Shown: piece by piece, positions 1 through 12,484 of the stretch
Layout of the letters: each line of letters starts with the position of its first letter
Position numbering within the stretch: position 1 is the first letter of the stretch
Assembly: GCA_034440575.1 (NCBI GenBank)
Contig: JAOTOL010000875.1
Coordinates: 1-64,000 of the forward strand
Origin: Imbricaverruca yamaguchii
Taxonomy: Eukaryota; Arthropoda; Thecostraca; Neoverrucidae
Direction: 5' to 3'
Length of the DNA: 64,000 nucleotides
Notes under the pieces: model-generated
The model's input: the letters and a program-made list of their open reading frames with translations, nothing else
Told to the model about the DNA's origin: nothing
The model's database searches: none
Translations under genes and position numbers: made by a program

Positions 1-49
1 ATGTCTAATCTGATTTTCCTTCAAGTAAGATTTTACATTTTCCATTGCC

Positions 50-1029
50 TCAGGCAATTAAATTGGAGAATTCTTCTTCCCATCTGTTGGCACTTAAAGC
101 CGCTCTCATGCCGTGAAAGTCTGCTCTGTTGAAATTTGGAACCTTTACCAAATTATCCTTGATAATTCCCCCTACATGTGCCTTGAATCTAACTATGCTA
201 TGGTCACTTTTTCCCAGAGTTTCTCCTACAGTCAAGTCTTGAACCAAGTCACTTAAATCCGAGAATACAAGGTCCAAGAATGAACCATGCCTGGTAGGTT
301 CCGATACAAACTCGTGTAAGAACAGGTCCTCTTCAAGGCATTTCCTAAACATTTTGCATGATGGGGAGCCACCACCAGCATTTTCATAACCTTTAGATTA
401 AAGTCACCAAGAAAAAGGCACTTCCTCTTAAAGTTTCTACTGATTTCCTCACAAATCACCTTGTCAAGCTCCAGTTGCTGAGAATGTGGCAGGGTTCCTG
501 ATCGGTAGATAGCTCCTATCCTAAGAGTATTGCTGTTGCCTTTTCCCACAGTGGCATTAAGCCAAATGGACTCCACAGACACATTTTTATCCCCACCTGC
601 TACTTTTTGAGAACTGAAGAAGCTATTCATATAGAGCATTACACCACCCTATTTCATTGCTGGACCTCTATTGCACGAAAACATATTGTATCCCTGGATC
701 TCATAGTCCTGTAAGTTATCTCCAAAATACCCTTCACTGACCCATGCCTCCGTAATGCAAACAAAATCTAGTTCCTCCTCAGCAACATAACACTTGAACT
801 CATCAAATTTGGAACGGATACTCTGAGCATGAAACATCATACACTTAACAAATGCTCCATAACCACCTTTGGCTTTTTCATATTGAGGAGTTCTTTTATC
901 ACTAGATGAACTATCACTCTGTCCCCTTGAATTGCTGCTGTCCCTATGTGCATACTTTGAGGTTCTATTGGCTTGGCTGACACTATTGGAATATTCCTGA
1001 GTTGGCAATGCAATTTCATCCCTCCCCAC
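50..1029 (-). pseudogene. CR1-type retrotransposon ORF2, endonuclease part (frameshifted, runs off window)
   Basis: This is the N-terminal AP-endonuclease region of a CR1/L2-clade non-LTR retrotransposon, which nicks target DNA for reverse transcription. It reads on the minus strand in three overlapping frames: 1029-649 (start of the domain, ending near CNRGPAMK), 639-253 (GAIYRSGT and the LGDFNLK block) and 352-50 (LVFSDLSDLVQD, then the SDHSIVRF block). The catalytic GDFN and SDH signatures are both visible, but at least two frameshifts break the frame. The RT part would lie beyond base 1. The same family recurs at 29375-30806 with near-identical protein blocks (RHGSF.DLVFSD, VKVPNF.RA), which confirms the assignment. 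It lies directly downstream of ORF1 on the same strand, in normal CR1 order. Confidence 0.85.
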
Positions 1030-1037
1030 CCCATTTC

Positions 1038-1991
1038 CTAGTTTCCCTGAAGGACATGCTCGTATACTTTGCCTAACACATGGACCCCTTTCTCAGAAAA
1101 GTGCAGGCCATCCCTCTGATAGAGGTCCCACGATGCATAAAACCTGCTCCACTCGTCTACAAATATAAAACCTAGCTCATTGCAGAGCTTTCCTACCCTG
1201 GCGTTAGCTGCCAGTGCCCTAGAGCTCCACTCAGGGGAGGCTCTAGCCCTAGGAAAAATTGTTGTTACAATGATTCTATTGGTACCCTTCAGGGTGGCCA
1301 GAAGGGCCAAGTACTCCCGCAGAAGCTCCTCACTCCTAGTATGACCTATGTTATTTACCCCTACATGCACTATGACTGTATTAAGCTGGTGATCACTGGT
1401 GACCTGTGCCACCGCAGGTACCAGGTCCTTCACCTTGACACCAGGCCTGGTGATGCACCTCCTGTCCCTCCTACCTTTACAAAATACCCGCTCTAAATGT
1501 CGCACACGAGAGTCTCCTATGACCAGCACTGACTCCTTACTACTACTATCCTGGGAGCAGTCATCCAATGCCTGGAACATATTTGTTCTTAATATGCCTG
1601 CCCGCTGTGCCGGTCGGCTAGACTTCCTCCCGCTCCTACCACCTGCCACCTGCCACTCACTGACCCTTTCCTTAGGTTCGCGTCTCCAAATCCTCCACCC
1701 CCTGACCTCATGCCACTCCCCTCCTGTGACCTACCAGAACTACCCCTCCTCTGTTCACTTTCCTTTTCCCAACACTCCCCTCTCGAGAGATCCCAGCCAC
1801 CTCCACAGTAAGGAAGCCTCAGCTCCCTGGTGGCCTGCGACCGCCTGGGCATATGATGTCCCTGCTACGGAGTGACCCCTTGTTGCTTTATCTTGCCTAC
1901 CCTGTTCAACAAGAGCAGCCTTGATCTTGGAAACCTCTGCCTTAAGGGTCCTAATTTCTTCCTCTAGTGCCTGCATCCTGGCCGAAACCAT
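1038..1991 (-). pseudogene. CR1-type ORF1: coiled coil plus SGNH/GDSL esterase
   Basis: This is ORF1 of the same CR1 element. The N-terminal part starts at an ATG at 1991 and encodes a short heptad-like coiled coil (MQALEEEIRTLKAEVSKIKA), probably for ORF1 multimerisation. A low-complexity Ser/Gly linker follows in shifted frames (1852-1589). The 203-residue frame 1649-1038 is an intact SGNH hydrolase domain. It shows block I (VLVIGDSRVRHL, nucleophile Ser), block III (HVGVNNIGH) and block V (DGLHFSEKG, catalytic Asp and His). An esterase in CR1 ORF1 is established for this clade. The linker needs at least one frameshift to join coil to esterase, so this copy is probably dead although the esterase frame is clean. 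Confidence 0.82.
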
Positions 1992-2040
1992 CCTAAACGC
2001 TGCAGCTTATGCCTAGATTTAGATTCAAATTAACTCGCTA

Positions 2041-3149
2041 AACAACCGACAAAAAAAAAGCCAGCTATCATTCACTATAAATCGCTACCTCCTATACTGT
2101 CAGTTAATTATCTGAGTATCTCAAGAAAAGCAGAAACTTTTAAACAATTATTTTTTGTTGTTTTTGTTGTTGTTTTTTCCAATAAATAAACAAAATGTCT
2201 AATCTAATTGTCTTCCACACAAGTAGACAACTATATGAATATCCCTTTTGATATCACTTATGGATAGACAGAAAATGAACAGTCACACAGCACTTATGAA
2301 TACCCCCAACTTACTGCCAATTAAACCTTTTCTTAAACTTCAATACCAAACACACCATGCACAACAAAAAATAAATAAAGTATGTTAGGATAGTATGAAT
2401 GTTGTCTAATGTACTTATGAAATCTACACACTTGTAATATCTCCTACTACAGAAATCGAAGCGTCGAGAGCACGTCGAAAGCCACGAGGCCTCGCCTTGG
2501 CGCACACAAAGATGGCGCCCGGCGGCGTCGCTAGGTTAATATAGTATAGTTTGCGTGCTACGAAAATGATTATAAGATAAAAACTAATGAAATATAATTA
2601 CAGAAGTAATTGCTAAACACCTATCCACAGCTTAGACTAACGTACTGCCCTGTTCTGCAACGACTTATCTGGAAACCTGGAGCTCCAACGGACGTCCTCC
2701 CACCTTGATACCTGGCGGCAAACAGACTCTTATTATTTCATTAAGAAGCTAGCTGGAGGACACAGAACAACAGCCATTAACACTCCTCGATCACATAAAC
2801 AACGGCGAAATGTAATAACACGCTCATGTCCCCGCTGCTGCCGTGTAGTGTTATCACCCCACCACTCAAAAGATAGACGTCGTAAAACGAGCGGAAATAC
2901 GCCGGTAATAGCATGCTGTTTCCCCGAATGAAAACGTTCGTTTTACGCTTCGCTACGAATCAATTATGACGCCAATGAGACCATTCTGACTGGTAAATTG
3001 ATTTGTGAAAATTTGTGAATAATATGCACTGGTAAATACATTTGTGAAAAGTATGTAAACCGGCTAATGTGCAATGAATGGCAGGGGTCTTAGTCAAATC
3101 ACGAATCTCTCCGTAGAAAATCATGCATTCTCTGTGATCAATTTATATT
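2041..3149. other. No gene seen; AT-rich spacer upstream of the CR1 copy
   Basis: About 1.1 kb without a coding frame I can support. It includes T-rich tracts (2150-2185) and, at 2490-2525, a short GC patch with AAGATGGCG, which resembles a YY1 core. That patch could belong to the CR1 5' UTR/promoter, but no other copy in the window covers it, so this is inference only. Confidence 0.4.
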
Positions 3150-4095
3150 CATCATTGTTGAACAAGCGGTGTTCAATGCTGTGATAGCCTCAGTTCAGCC
3201 TTGCTCAGTTCAACTGGATAGCACAAGTTGCAAAATATTACATGCTCCACGTATTTTTGCTTTGCTTGGCAATGAAGACTCAACAAAAATAGTTGGAACA
3301 GCATATGAAGTGGTCAACAAGTGGCAAATGAAATGTAACTTTGATCAGTGCAAGATAATGCATGTAGGTAAACAGCATACCAGGGATGCATGCTTGATGG
3401 GTGACCAATTGCGAGTTGGGACTGAGCAAAAGAAGGATTTGGGTGTTGTTGTGGGATGTGCCAGACATAAAGATATTAATGCAAAAGTGCAACAGTGAGT
3501 CACAGGGGCTCTCCTTGGTTGCATTTGTGGACACCATTGGCTAGTTGCCCATGCTGAACAACAAGTCCCAACATGCCGAACCATGAGTCTGCAGACAAAA
3601 TAGATGGGTTAACTTTGCAGCCTACCTTGGGACATCAACTTAAGTGCACCTTGACATAATGAGGACCAAAATTAACCTGTACATATTTCAATATGCATAT
3701 CATGCACACATCAGAAAAGATAGCATCTGTAGTTAGCACTGGACATGCACAACCAATGCTTTTTGCTCTGAAAATTCCAATGAATTGGCATTTACAGCAA
3801 TGGAAATTATGAATATGTTTTTCACCATCATGCATAACCTGGCAGTGCCATGTTGTGCTTGGAGTGTCAGAAATTGTCAAGGGTTTTTCATTGCTTATAG
3901 TAGGCACTTAGAATGCACAGGGCCAATTATTTCCTGCATGGCTATGTTCTTCAGAGATACTGGCAAGAATTTGTCAGGTCTACATGCACAGCCCCAAAAT
4001 ATTATTTTCCATCTTGGGTGAACAAGCATGTTTTTCCATGCCAATAAAACACATCTGATTGAATGTGCCATCATATGCCAATAGAACAAATAATG
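3150..4095 (+). repeat. Tandem duplication copy 1 (~0.95 kb) with CR1 RT relic
   Basis: This is the first of two diverged head-to-tail copies, the second being at 4100-5085. Shared landmarks in order are: the CAGTTCAACTGGATAGCACA region; a CR1 RT relic (KWQMKCNFDQCKIMHVGKQ at 3310-3380, then KKDLGV); the CR1 3'-end phrase GAGTCACAGGGGCTC at 3496; GATGGGTTAACTTTGCAGCC at 3603; and a long non-coding stretch ending near CAAGCATGTTTTTCC. A CR1 3' fragment therefore sat in the ancestral sequence before the duplication. The copies differ by many substitutions and small indels, so the event is old. Confidence 0.75.
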
Positions 4096-4099
4096 TCAA

Positions 4100-5085
4100 G
4101 TGGTGTAATAGATAGCTTGCACAGCTGAGCTGGATAGTACAACTTGCCGAATATTACATGTTTCACATTTTTTTATTTCTCCATGAATACTCCCAAGAAA
4201 AGTAGTTGGATCAGCATGTGAAGTGGTCAAAAAGTGGCAAATGAAACGTAGTTTTGATTAGTGTGAGATCATGCATGTAGGTATACACTATACCAGGGAT
4301 GCACACTTGATGGGTGACCAATTACGAGTTGTGACTGGGCAAACAAAGGATTTGGGTGTTGGTGCGGAATATGCCAGACATAAAAACCTGACACAGAAGT
4401 GCAACATTGAGCCACAGGGGCTCTTCCTGGTTGCATTTTGTGGAAATCATCATCTACTTGCCCATTCTGAACCACAAGTCCCAAGATGCCAAACCATGAG
4501 TATGCAGATGAGACAGATGGGTTAACTTTGCAGCCTACCTTGGGACATCAACTTAAGTGCACCTTGACAGAGTGAGGATCAAAATTTGCATGTACATATG
4601 TATTTCAATATATATATCATGCGCACATCAGAAACAGAGAGCATGTGTAGTTGGCACTGGACATGACAAGCAATGCTTTTGGCTCTGAAAATTCCAATGA
4701 ATTGGGATTTACAGCAATGGAAATTATGAATATGTTTTTCACCATCATGCATAACCTGGCAGTGCTAAGTTCTGTTTGGAGTATCAGAAATTGTCAACGG
4801 TTTTTCATTGCTTACAATAGGCACTTATAACTCACTGGGCCAATGATTTTCTGCATGGCTATGTTCTTCAGATACTTGCAATATTTTGTCAGGGCTGCAT
4901 GCACAACCCCAAAATATTACTTCCCACCTTTCCATCTTGGGTGAACAAGCATGTTTTTTCAGCGCCAATGAAACACAAACACAACACAACATTGCATACA
5001 ATTCCGCCTGTGGCTATTTTCCAGTGCTACCTCTCTACCACGTGGTCAAGAAGTGTGCTAGGAAATGCAATATTCTATCCGCAAG
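4100..5085 (+). repeat. Tandem duplication copy 2 (~0.95 kb) with CR1 RT relic
   Basis: Second copy of the unit at 3150-4095, with the same landmarks in the same order: CR1 RT relic near 4225-4390, GAGCCACAGGGGCTC at 4411, GATGGGTTAACTTTGCAGCC at 4517, and a terminal part near 4945. It carries its own stop codons and deletions, so neither copy encodes a protein. Confidence 0.75.
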
Positions 5086-6218
<1,133 letters not shown>

Positions 6219-6300
6219 CGACGCCCAACAGGGTGCGTATTAAAACGATATATCGAGGAAGCACAGCGCAAGACATATATTGGGAGAAGCAAACACATGA

Positions 6301-6470
6301 AGCGGAAAAAGAACCTTGGGTTCTTTTAGGACGCAATTAACTGCTAGGTCATATAGCGTCGCCAACTTCTCAAACCGATTGGTCGCGGTTGGACTCGGTT
6401 GCGGGACTCGAACACATAATCTTGCGGTCAAGAGCCCACCACCCTATCGACTAAGAAACCGCGGCTCCAT
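6301..6470 (-). mobile_element. tRNA-derived SINE, copy 1
   Basis: On the minus strand a tRNA-like head (GGAGCCGCGG... with B box GTTCGAGTCC) begins at about 6468. The shared SINE body (GGCGACGCTATATGACC, 6370 to 6350) and the tail (CGTCCTAAAAGAACCCAAGG) follow. Flanks repeat as CAAACACATGA (6290-6300) and CAAACGCATGA (6471-6481), an 11-bp target-site duplication with one mismatch. This marks retroposition by a LINE machinery. The head lacks a complete cloverleaf. Confidence 0.8.
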
Positions 6471-6481
6471 CAAACGCATGA

Positions 6482-8261
6482 CATAAGAGGTTATCGGTAG
6501 CAGGTGGAGATAACACCAGGCGGAAACTTTCAATGACCTTTGGATGTCTGCTGAGATTGTTGGGTTCTTGAGCATGGTGAACACAAAACGCTGCATCGAT
6601 CTATCTGAATGTGTGGAAGAATTCCTCGGTGGGAACCGTCAGGCCGCTAAGGCTTAGGAGGCGAGTCCAGAGAGCTTCTCGTGGCTCAGCGATCGGTCCG
6701 CGGGTTTCTTTCTTGCCATGGACCAGGCCACACATCATCCCCCCCCACCGCCACGCTTAACATTCATCATTCCTTCAATTCACATCATTATCTGATGTGA
6801 TTTGAAGGGAACTAATATTCATTTCTATAGGAAATGAAAACTCAGCATATCAGCCATTCAGGTTCATGTGCTGATATCTAGGAAAAAATAATTTCACTTA
6901 AAAAAAATTAATATCGTTCAACTAAGAGTTTTCAAACACTAGGAAAACACACCAATTTTGACAATGACAGTACATGCTGTCCCCACGCCATATGAATATG
7001 GAAAGTGTGGGAAAATGGGGTTTTTGGTGGCTAACAAATAACACTGATATCAAATTACAAAAAAATCCTAACTGAATATAACCTAACCAAATGATGTTGG
7101 ACCTCCTAAAACATACTCATGTTCGATCATCTAAAACCTTCTGATATTGTATGCTGGATGCTGAACGTGATTCACGAAGGAAATGGTAGATCCATTGTAC
7201 CTTAATTGCACACTCGCATCAATTATGCACCGTATATTAATTCACCTAGTGACATGGAAACTCAGTTAATGGAAGCATACATTTTGTATCCGATGCTGAA
7301 TCTGTGATCATTACCCCATGTAGAAAGGGCTGGCCATTATTCTGCTGGAATATCATGATGAAAATGTTAGAAATAGTCATATTCAAAGACATGTATTCAT
7401 TTTTGGGTATAAGTAAACCTAGTTTTGGCTTTTAGTGCATGGCTGCCTATTCTGTCTTCTCATCTTTCACTACTCCCATGTAGCCTTGTTCTTTATTCAA
7501 CACAGTTTATGGAAAATTATTTTTAGGATACTGGGAAGAAGTTGCTAGTAAGCTTCAAGAAGTTCAGTCCATACATTTGTCTAAAAATCGTCTTCATTGG
7601 AGCTTCTTATCTATAAATACCAAGGTTTTTGGAATTTGGAGGATGGAATAGAAACAACACAACGTTCTCCTGAAAAAGAGGTAGACTATGTTTGGACTGG
7701 GAAAAGATTGTGGTGCTAACTCAACCAGCATTGTTGCATATATGATATCAAAGATATTCAAGGGATGACATTGGTTTGGATACACTGTTCTTTCATTTAA
7801 CATTATCCTTCATTACCAATTACCCCACGCAAAGCAACAAATTTCTCATTACTTCACATTAATGAAGTTTCACATTAGTTGCATGCATTAAATGTTTTGA
7901 AACTTTCTCTTACCCTACTACCACTACTGCCCAGCCATGATGCAATGGGCAAGCAATTACCTAATTGAGCACAAGTTGGTGAATGGCACAGTATGGCATG
8001 GTTACATATAGCACACAGGAACAGTATGATAACTAACAGGGAACCAACGCACATGCTAACATTAATCACCAGATTGCATCAATGACATACTGACCAAGTT
8101 GACATTGTGGATATAAGGCCTTTATTCGCATAAATTATCTGAGGTGTGTGTTCTCAATATCAACCACGCCATGGAGAAATTAATTGTGGGGATGGTGCCT
8201 TTCGGTTCAAAGCCACCGGCACGCTAGCAAAATAAGATAGAGCATTCAAGCTTCCATGAAT
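6482..8261. other. No gene seen; AT-rich spacer
   Basis: Nearly 1.8 kb without a supportable coding frame, RNA or repeat. It has the character of AT-rich intergenic or intronic DNA. Open frames here are under 70 codons and show no recognisable motif. Confidence 0.4.
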
Positions 8262-8505
8262 GATTGATATGCTTTACAACCAACGGGGAAAGTAATCGTG
8301 AGAAAGGCGCTATAATTGTGCTAAAATGGAAGCACCATATTTAGTAGATTTATTGGTATAGTCCAAAACTGGAATATAATTCAGCAGTATTCTGGAATAA
8401 AATAGTGCTTCTGGTATATGACGTCACTTAGCGTAGGTGTTGTCTAGTTTAAACTAACTATACTAGAACAACGAACTTTGGAGTACCTGTTGTCTCTAGT
8501 TATCT
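8262..8505 (+). repeat. Dispersed ~240-bp repeat, copy 1
   Basis: Aligns along its length with 20186-20425. Shared stretches include AATATAATTCAGCAGTATT, CTGGTATATxACGTCAC, TTGTCTAGTTTAAAC and the common right edge CTGTTGTCTCTAGTTATCTTG (trimmed). The two copies start at the same ATATGCTTTAC and stop at the same CTTG, so it is a mobile or ancient duplicated unit with defined edges. Family unknown; no open frame inside. Confidence 0.75.
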
Positions 8506-8581
8506 TGGGTGCGTGCGCATTTGGCAGTTCTGCGCTGGCATTTGGAGTTTTAGCGGTCGTGTAAGTCGCAATTCACTCAAT

Positions 8582-8760
8582 ATGGGAAAGTGGGATCAGA
8601 GGCAGTTTAAGGGCCACTGGAAAAGCGAATTTCCGTGGGTAATGCTGTGCCCAGGGACGCATTCTGCAAACCAAGCGAAGCAAGACTCCAACCGAAAAAG
8701 GACACAATAAAGAAACACGGTGACACTCAAGGACATAAGGCAGGGGTGTCGATTTTTAAA
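8582..8760 (+). pseudogene. Relic of a BED/TTF-like zinc finger (transposase N-terminus type)
   Basis: From the ATG at 8582 the frame reads MGKWDQRQFKGHWKSEFPWV. It must then shift by one base to continue as PRDAFCKPSEARLQPKKDTI and KKHGDTQGHK. The pattern W-x3-FPW, then C, then H-x4/5-H is typical of zinc fingers at the N-terminus of hAT-like transposases and their domesticated relatives. The second metal-binding Cys is not where expected and a frameshift breaks the domain, so it is dead. It starts just downstream of the 240-bp repeat, which might be the promoter or left end of the same element. Confidence 0.45.
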
Positions 8761-9439
8761 AATATTGGGGGAGGGGGGGGGGGGGGGGGAAGTGTACTGG
8801 AACCCCTCTCTCCCCCCAACATCCAGCCAACACTCATCGGATTTGGCCCACTATATTTTCAGTCCTAAATCATTATGGTTTTTATTTGACCATGTGCATG
8901 TATATGTTTATTCAGCATCCTCGCGGACGGGAAAAATCGCCCGGTAACAGGTGAAGGCACGAAAGCAAAACAGCAGTGCACCGTGTGATGGATGGGCTGC
9001 TGAAGATAATTATAGTTTGTATATTCACAATATCAATGATAACTGATAGTTGTTTACTGGACTCGATTGTATGCAAGTTTGACAATGACTGGAAATTGAA
9101 AATGAAATGAATTATGTTCAAGCTCCATATGCATGTCATTGGTGGTGTGTGCAAACATCAGTATGATAATGCAGTTGTTGTTTAGTGGCTTGACAATTTT
9201 TTAAAGACAACCTGGTTTAAAACGCATAATTATCCGCTAATCTCAACATTTTATGATGCAAGTTTTATTTCCACAGTGAAGGGAAATTCAATTATTCCGT
9301 TGCTTTTTTGCACGCAATTTTCAATTTTGCAGCAGAAGGTGGAAATTCAGTCCACTATCTAAGCCTAAACCAACTACCTCTACCTCCACTTCGCCCCGCC
9401 TCTAGTCCGGGACTTCGAACAGGCCAACGGCGTGTTCCA
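8761..9439. other. Spacer with a poly-G tract
   Basis: A G-run of about 20 bp (8770-8790) is followed by AT-rich DNA. No gene or repeat is supported in 8800-9440. Confidence 0.45.
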
Positions 9440-9760
9440 GGCGACCGGGCGCGCACCCAGGTTTTTCCATGGGGGGCGGACCGAAAAGGGCACTTGACCG
9501 GCTCCAAAAGGGCACTGCGGCCCGGGGCACACTGGAAGGTCTGTTGACCTGGGGGGGGGGGTAAAAAAATGTTTGGCCAAAAGGGCAGTTTTGGGCCCAA
9601 AGGGCACCTTTGGCACAGGCGGGGCACATAAGGCAGGTGATTTTTGGGCTAAATTTGGGACATTCCGGCCAAGAGGGCACTTTTCGGTAAAAAGGGTACT
9701 TTTGGCCAAAAGGGCACTTTGGTCTCATGGGGGGCGGGGCCTGGGCCCCCTGGCCCCCCT
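9440..9760 (+). repeat. Degenerate GGGCAC-TTTTGGCC-AAAA repeat block
   Basis: Quasi-tandem repeats around the phrase AAAGGGCACTTTTGGCCAAA (irregular spacing, 18-40 bp) run from 9485 to 9722, with G- and C-homopolymer runs. The block ends in CATGGGGGGCGGGGCCTGGG and CCTATGCAGG, which look like the edge of a non-autonomous DNA element. All frames through it are low-complexity and I take them as non-coding. Confidence 0.6.
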
Positions 9761-10137
9761 CCGATCGCCTATGCAGGCGACTGACGCTGAGCCCGGCAAG
9801 CTCCACGAGACGCTGACATCGCTCCACTGGAGCCTTCGTCAGCGTATGCTGAGCCCGGACCATGTGAAGTCAGGGAGGTCGCTGGATGAACGAGATGTTC
9901 TTCCTCTCCATAAGATCGACTCCGGGGCGAAATTTTAGATGGAAGCTACAAATTCTCACATCCCGTCTCGCCAGCTCGAGGAGGAGTTTTCTATTAAACT
10001 GTTCCCTAATGCAAGCATAATTACAATTACATATCACTCAAACTAAGTTTACATGCGTGTAACTATGGATGGATATATATAACTTGCGTATGCTGTCAGT
10101 AACAGATCCACAAAGTGCACCCCCCCCCCCCCCGACC

Positions 10138-10520
10138 AGGGGCGGATCTGGGAGGGGAGGCACATCGGGCATATGCCCCCCAAGGGAATATGGGCACAAC
10201 TATGTTTCCGTCCCCCCCCAAAAAAAAAAAAAAATCACTGGCGGATCCAGATGTTCGACCTCCAAGGCGGGGGGGGGGGACTCCCTAAGTCCTGGCGTTT
10301 CGGACTTTTGCATGAAATTTACGAAATTTCGAATGAGATTTTCAACTTCCGAGGGGGGTGCACTCCGAAGTCCCCATATGTTCAGAATTTGTATCGAATT
10401 GAATACAATCCCCTCACTTGAAACATACTTCCAACGTCCCTGTTTTGCCGCCCCCTTAAATTGGGACACTGGATCCGTCAGTGCCCCCGCCCCCTAAAGA
10501 CGTAGGCTAGATCCGCCCCT
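10138..10520. mobile_element. Outer MITE, terminal inverted repeats AGGGGCGGATCTRG
   Basis: The left end AGGGGCGGATCTGG at 10138 is matched in inverted orientation at the right end (CTAGATCCGCCCCT, ending 10520). The flanks both read GACC, possibly a short target duplication. The 383-bp element has no coding capacity and contains a second, smaller element (10236-10483). Ends of the form GGGGCGGATC are common in hAT-like non-autonomous elements; the superfamily is inferred. Confidence 0.6.
10236..10483. mobile_element. Inner MITE nested in the outer one
   Basis: Left end CACTGGCGGATCCAG at 10236; right end, inverted, CACTGACGGATCCAG (10483 leftwards). It is preceded by an A14 run. It differs in sequence from the outer ends but shares the GCGGATC core, so related families inserted one into the other. 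Internal G9 and C6 runs are probably hypermutable. Confidence 0.55.
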
Positions 10521-11034
10521 GACCCCACAGATTAGAATTGTCCCCGCTGCGACCAGGCTCAGCACCCCTACGTCAACGGGCCACTGCGCCAGAAAGTGCG
10601 CTCCATCCGACCCTCGAATGGGTGGCGGGTGCATTCCCAGTACCACCGAAATCTGCCTTCAAGGGAGATTAGGGGGGGCAATCGGCAGTGCACCGATAGT
10701 CGGCAAAATTGTAGCATTTCGACTTCTCCTGGACAATGGTGCCCTTAAATCTGGCGCCCCTCGGATGGAATGCGTCCGTTGTTCCGGATGTTCCGCGCCC
10801 AGGGGGGGGGGGGGGCACGCCACCCCCCTGTATCCGCGCCTGGTCATGCGATAGGAGTCGACAGTGGCCAGCGGGTCAACTAGCGCCACCAGTGGCAGGT
10901 TTTGTAACTACCACTATGGGAGCTTGTTGTGATTGTATCTTGATGAAATGCTTGCCTGTGAGCTGAGATAGTGGAAATTAAAGAAAAACCATGACATTGA
11001 GTAATAATACAGTTACTTAATAATCTTCCAGTAT
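10521..11034. other. Spacer with GC-rich MITE-like debris
   Basis: Contains a 14-bp G-run at 10801 and, at 10830-10850, CCCCCTGTATCCGCGCCTGG, which resembles a right end of the GCGGAT class without a left partner. No gene seen. Confidence 0.4.
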
Positions 11035-11930
11035 CACAAACATCGTGATACGATCAAAATTAGATGCGGACTTGGGCATTGCAAATTCGGACCGTAGCCT
11101 GGCTTTGCGTGTTTGTTCACATAAACCCGTCATTTGCTCGAAAGTTAAGACATAATTGTGAAAATCCCATAGTACTGGGGAATAGTATACCTATTTGGCT
11201 ATCTAGCAGTGCTAGCATCTTCTGGCTATGGTCAAAATCAGATGCGGACTTGGGCATCACAAAATGAATGTTTATCAAGTTCGTGTCGTACTTGTGAACA
11301 CAAATCCATTACTTTTCAGAAGTTAAAGCCACAGGAAGAAAAACCATCATGCCATGCAATGGTACAGGTATTTGGCTCTCTAACAGTGCCAATGTCGTTG
11401 GGATATTGTCAAAATTAGACGCGGACTTGGGCATTACAAGAACGAGGATACTCAGTCTTTATCACGTTGGTTGACACAAACAATATATTTGCTCGTAAGT
11501 TAGAGACATAGTTCAAAAACTCACCGTACCTGGTATTAATATATATATTTGTCTATCTAACAGTAGTAATATATTCGGGATACGGTTAACTTTGATGCGA
11601 ACTCCGGTACTACAACGTAAAAGCTTATCATGTTTTTGTCGTATTTGTGAACACAAACCCATTATTTTCTCAGAAGTTGAAGTCACAGAAGAAAAAACCA
11701 TCCCGTCATGCAATGGTGCAGCCATTCGGCTCTCTAACAGTACCAATATCTTTGGAATATCATCAAAACTAGATGCGGACTTGGGCATTACAAGACCGCG
11801 GCTACCTGTTTGTATCCTGTTGGTCGTCACAAACCCGCTATTTGCTCGAAAGCTAGATAAATAATTCAAAAACTCATCGTTCCGGGTAATAATTTGTCTA
11901 TCTAATAGTAATAATATGTACATACAACTA
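11035..11930 (+). repeat. ~177-bp satellite, about 5 tandem units
   Basis: The marker phrase TCAAAATTAGATGCGGACTT and variants recur at about 11053, 11232, 11409, 11587 and 11763, so the period is 177-179 bp. Each unit also carries GGGCAT(T/C)AC, a TTTGCTCGAAAGTTA-like phrase and TTGGCTATCTAACAGT. The fourth unit is the most diverged. Unit length is close to a nucleosome repeat, as in many animal satellites. No coding capacity. Confidence 0.85.
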
Positions 11931-12286
11931 TGCCCCCTTGGCTCTTTTGTGGACACAACGCACTCTGTAGCAAGAAAATGACGCAATAATATTTGGGACA
12001 TAACCATGCTTCTACGTGTACCGGGGTTTCAAAAGATGAAGCTTTGTCGGTCTCGTCCAGCTTAGTCAACACGATTGCATTGTTTTGCTGGGAGCCGTGG
12101 AAAGATAACTAATTTCACTAGGCAATACCACACTTACTCTGGATTTAAACAACACAATACATGACGCTTACGCAGTGAGTCGCCAAGTAGTTACCACCGC
12201 GCAAAACTAACAACCACTGGTTACAATGTATTTATCTGAACCACACATCCTGCATCACAATTTATATACAGTCACGCAATACAGCA

Positions 12287-12484
12287 CTACCCACTGCTCA
12301 CAAAGCTCACTGGCTTGAGGAACTGCTTAACAAGCACGGATGCCAGTAGTCTACTGATGGCCTCTGCAGCACATTTGCAGATATCATTAATTGTGAGGTA
12401 GTGGAAAAGACACCAACAGCCCCACGCACATTGGTTCAAGATGTCGTCAGCCAACACGGTTAACAGAATCTCCACAGCTGTCAA
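12287..12484 (-). pseudogene. Possible importin-alpha-like ARM-repeat relic
   Basis: The 65-codon frame contains ADDILNQCAWGCWCLFHYLT followed by INDICKCAAEAISRLL. This recalls the importin-alpha ARM pattern (two-helix unit with a CAWALSYL-like helix, then ND.IQAV). The match is weak. It ends at a stop after FVSSG, and the base before the frame reads ATTGACAG, a possible acceptor. No neighbouring ARM repeats were found on either side. It may be a decayed processed copy or a chance resemblance. Confidence 0.25.
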
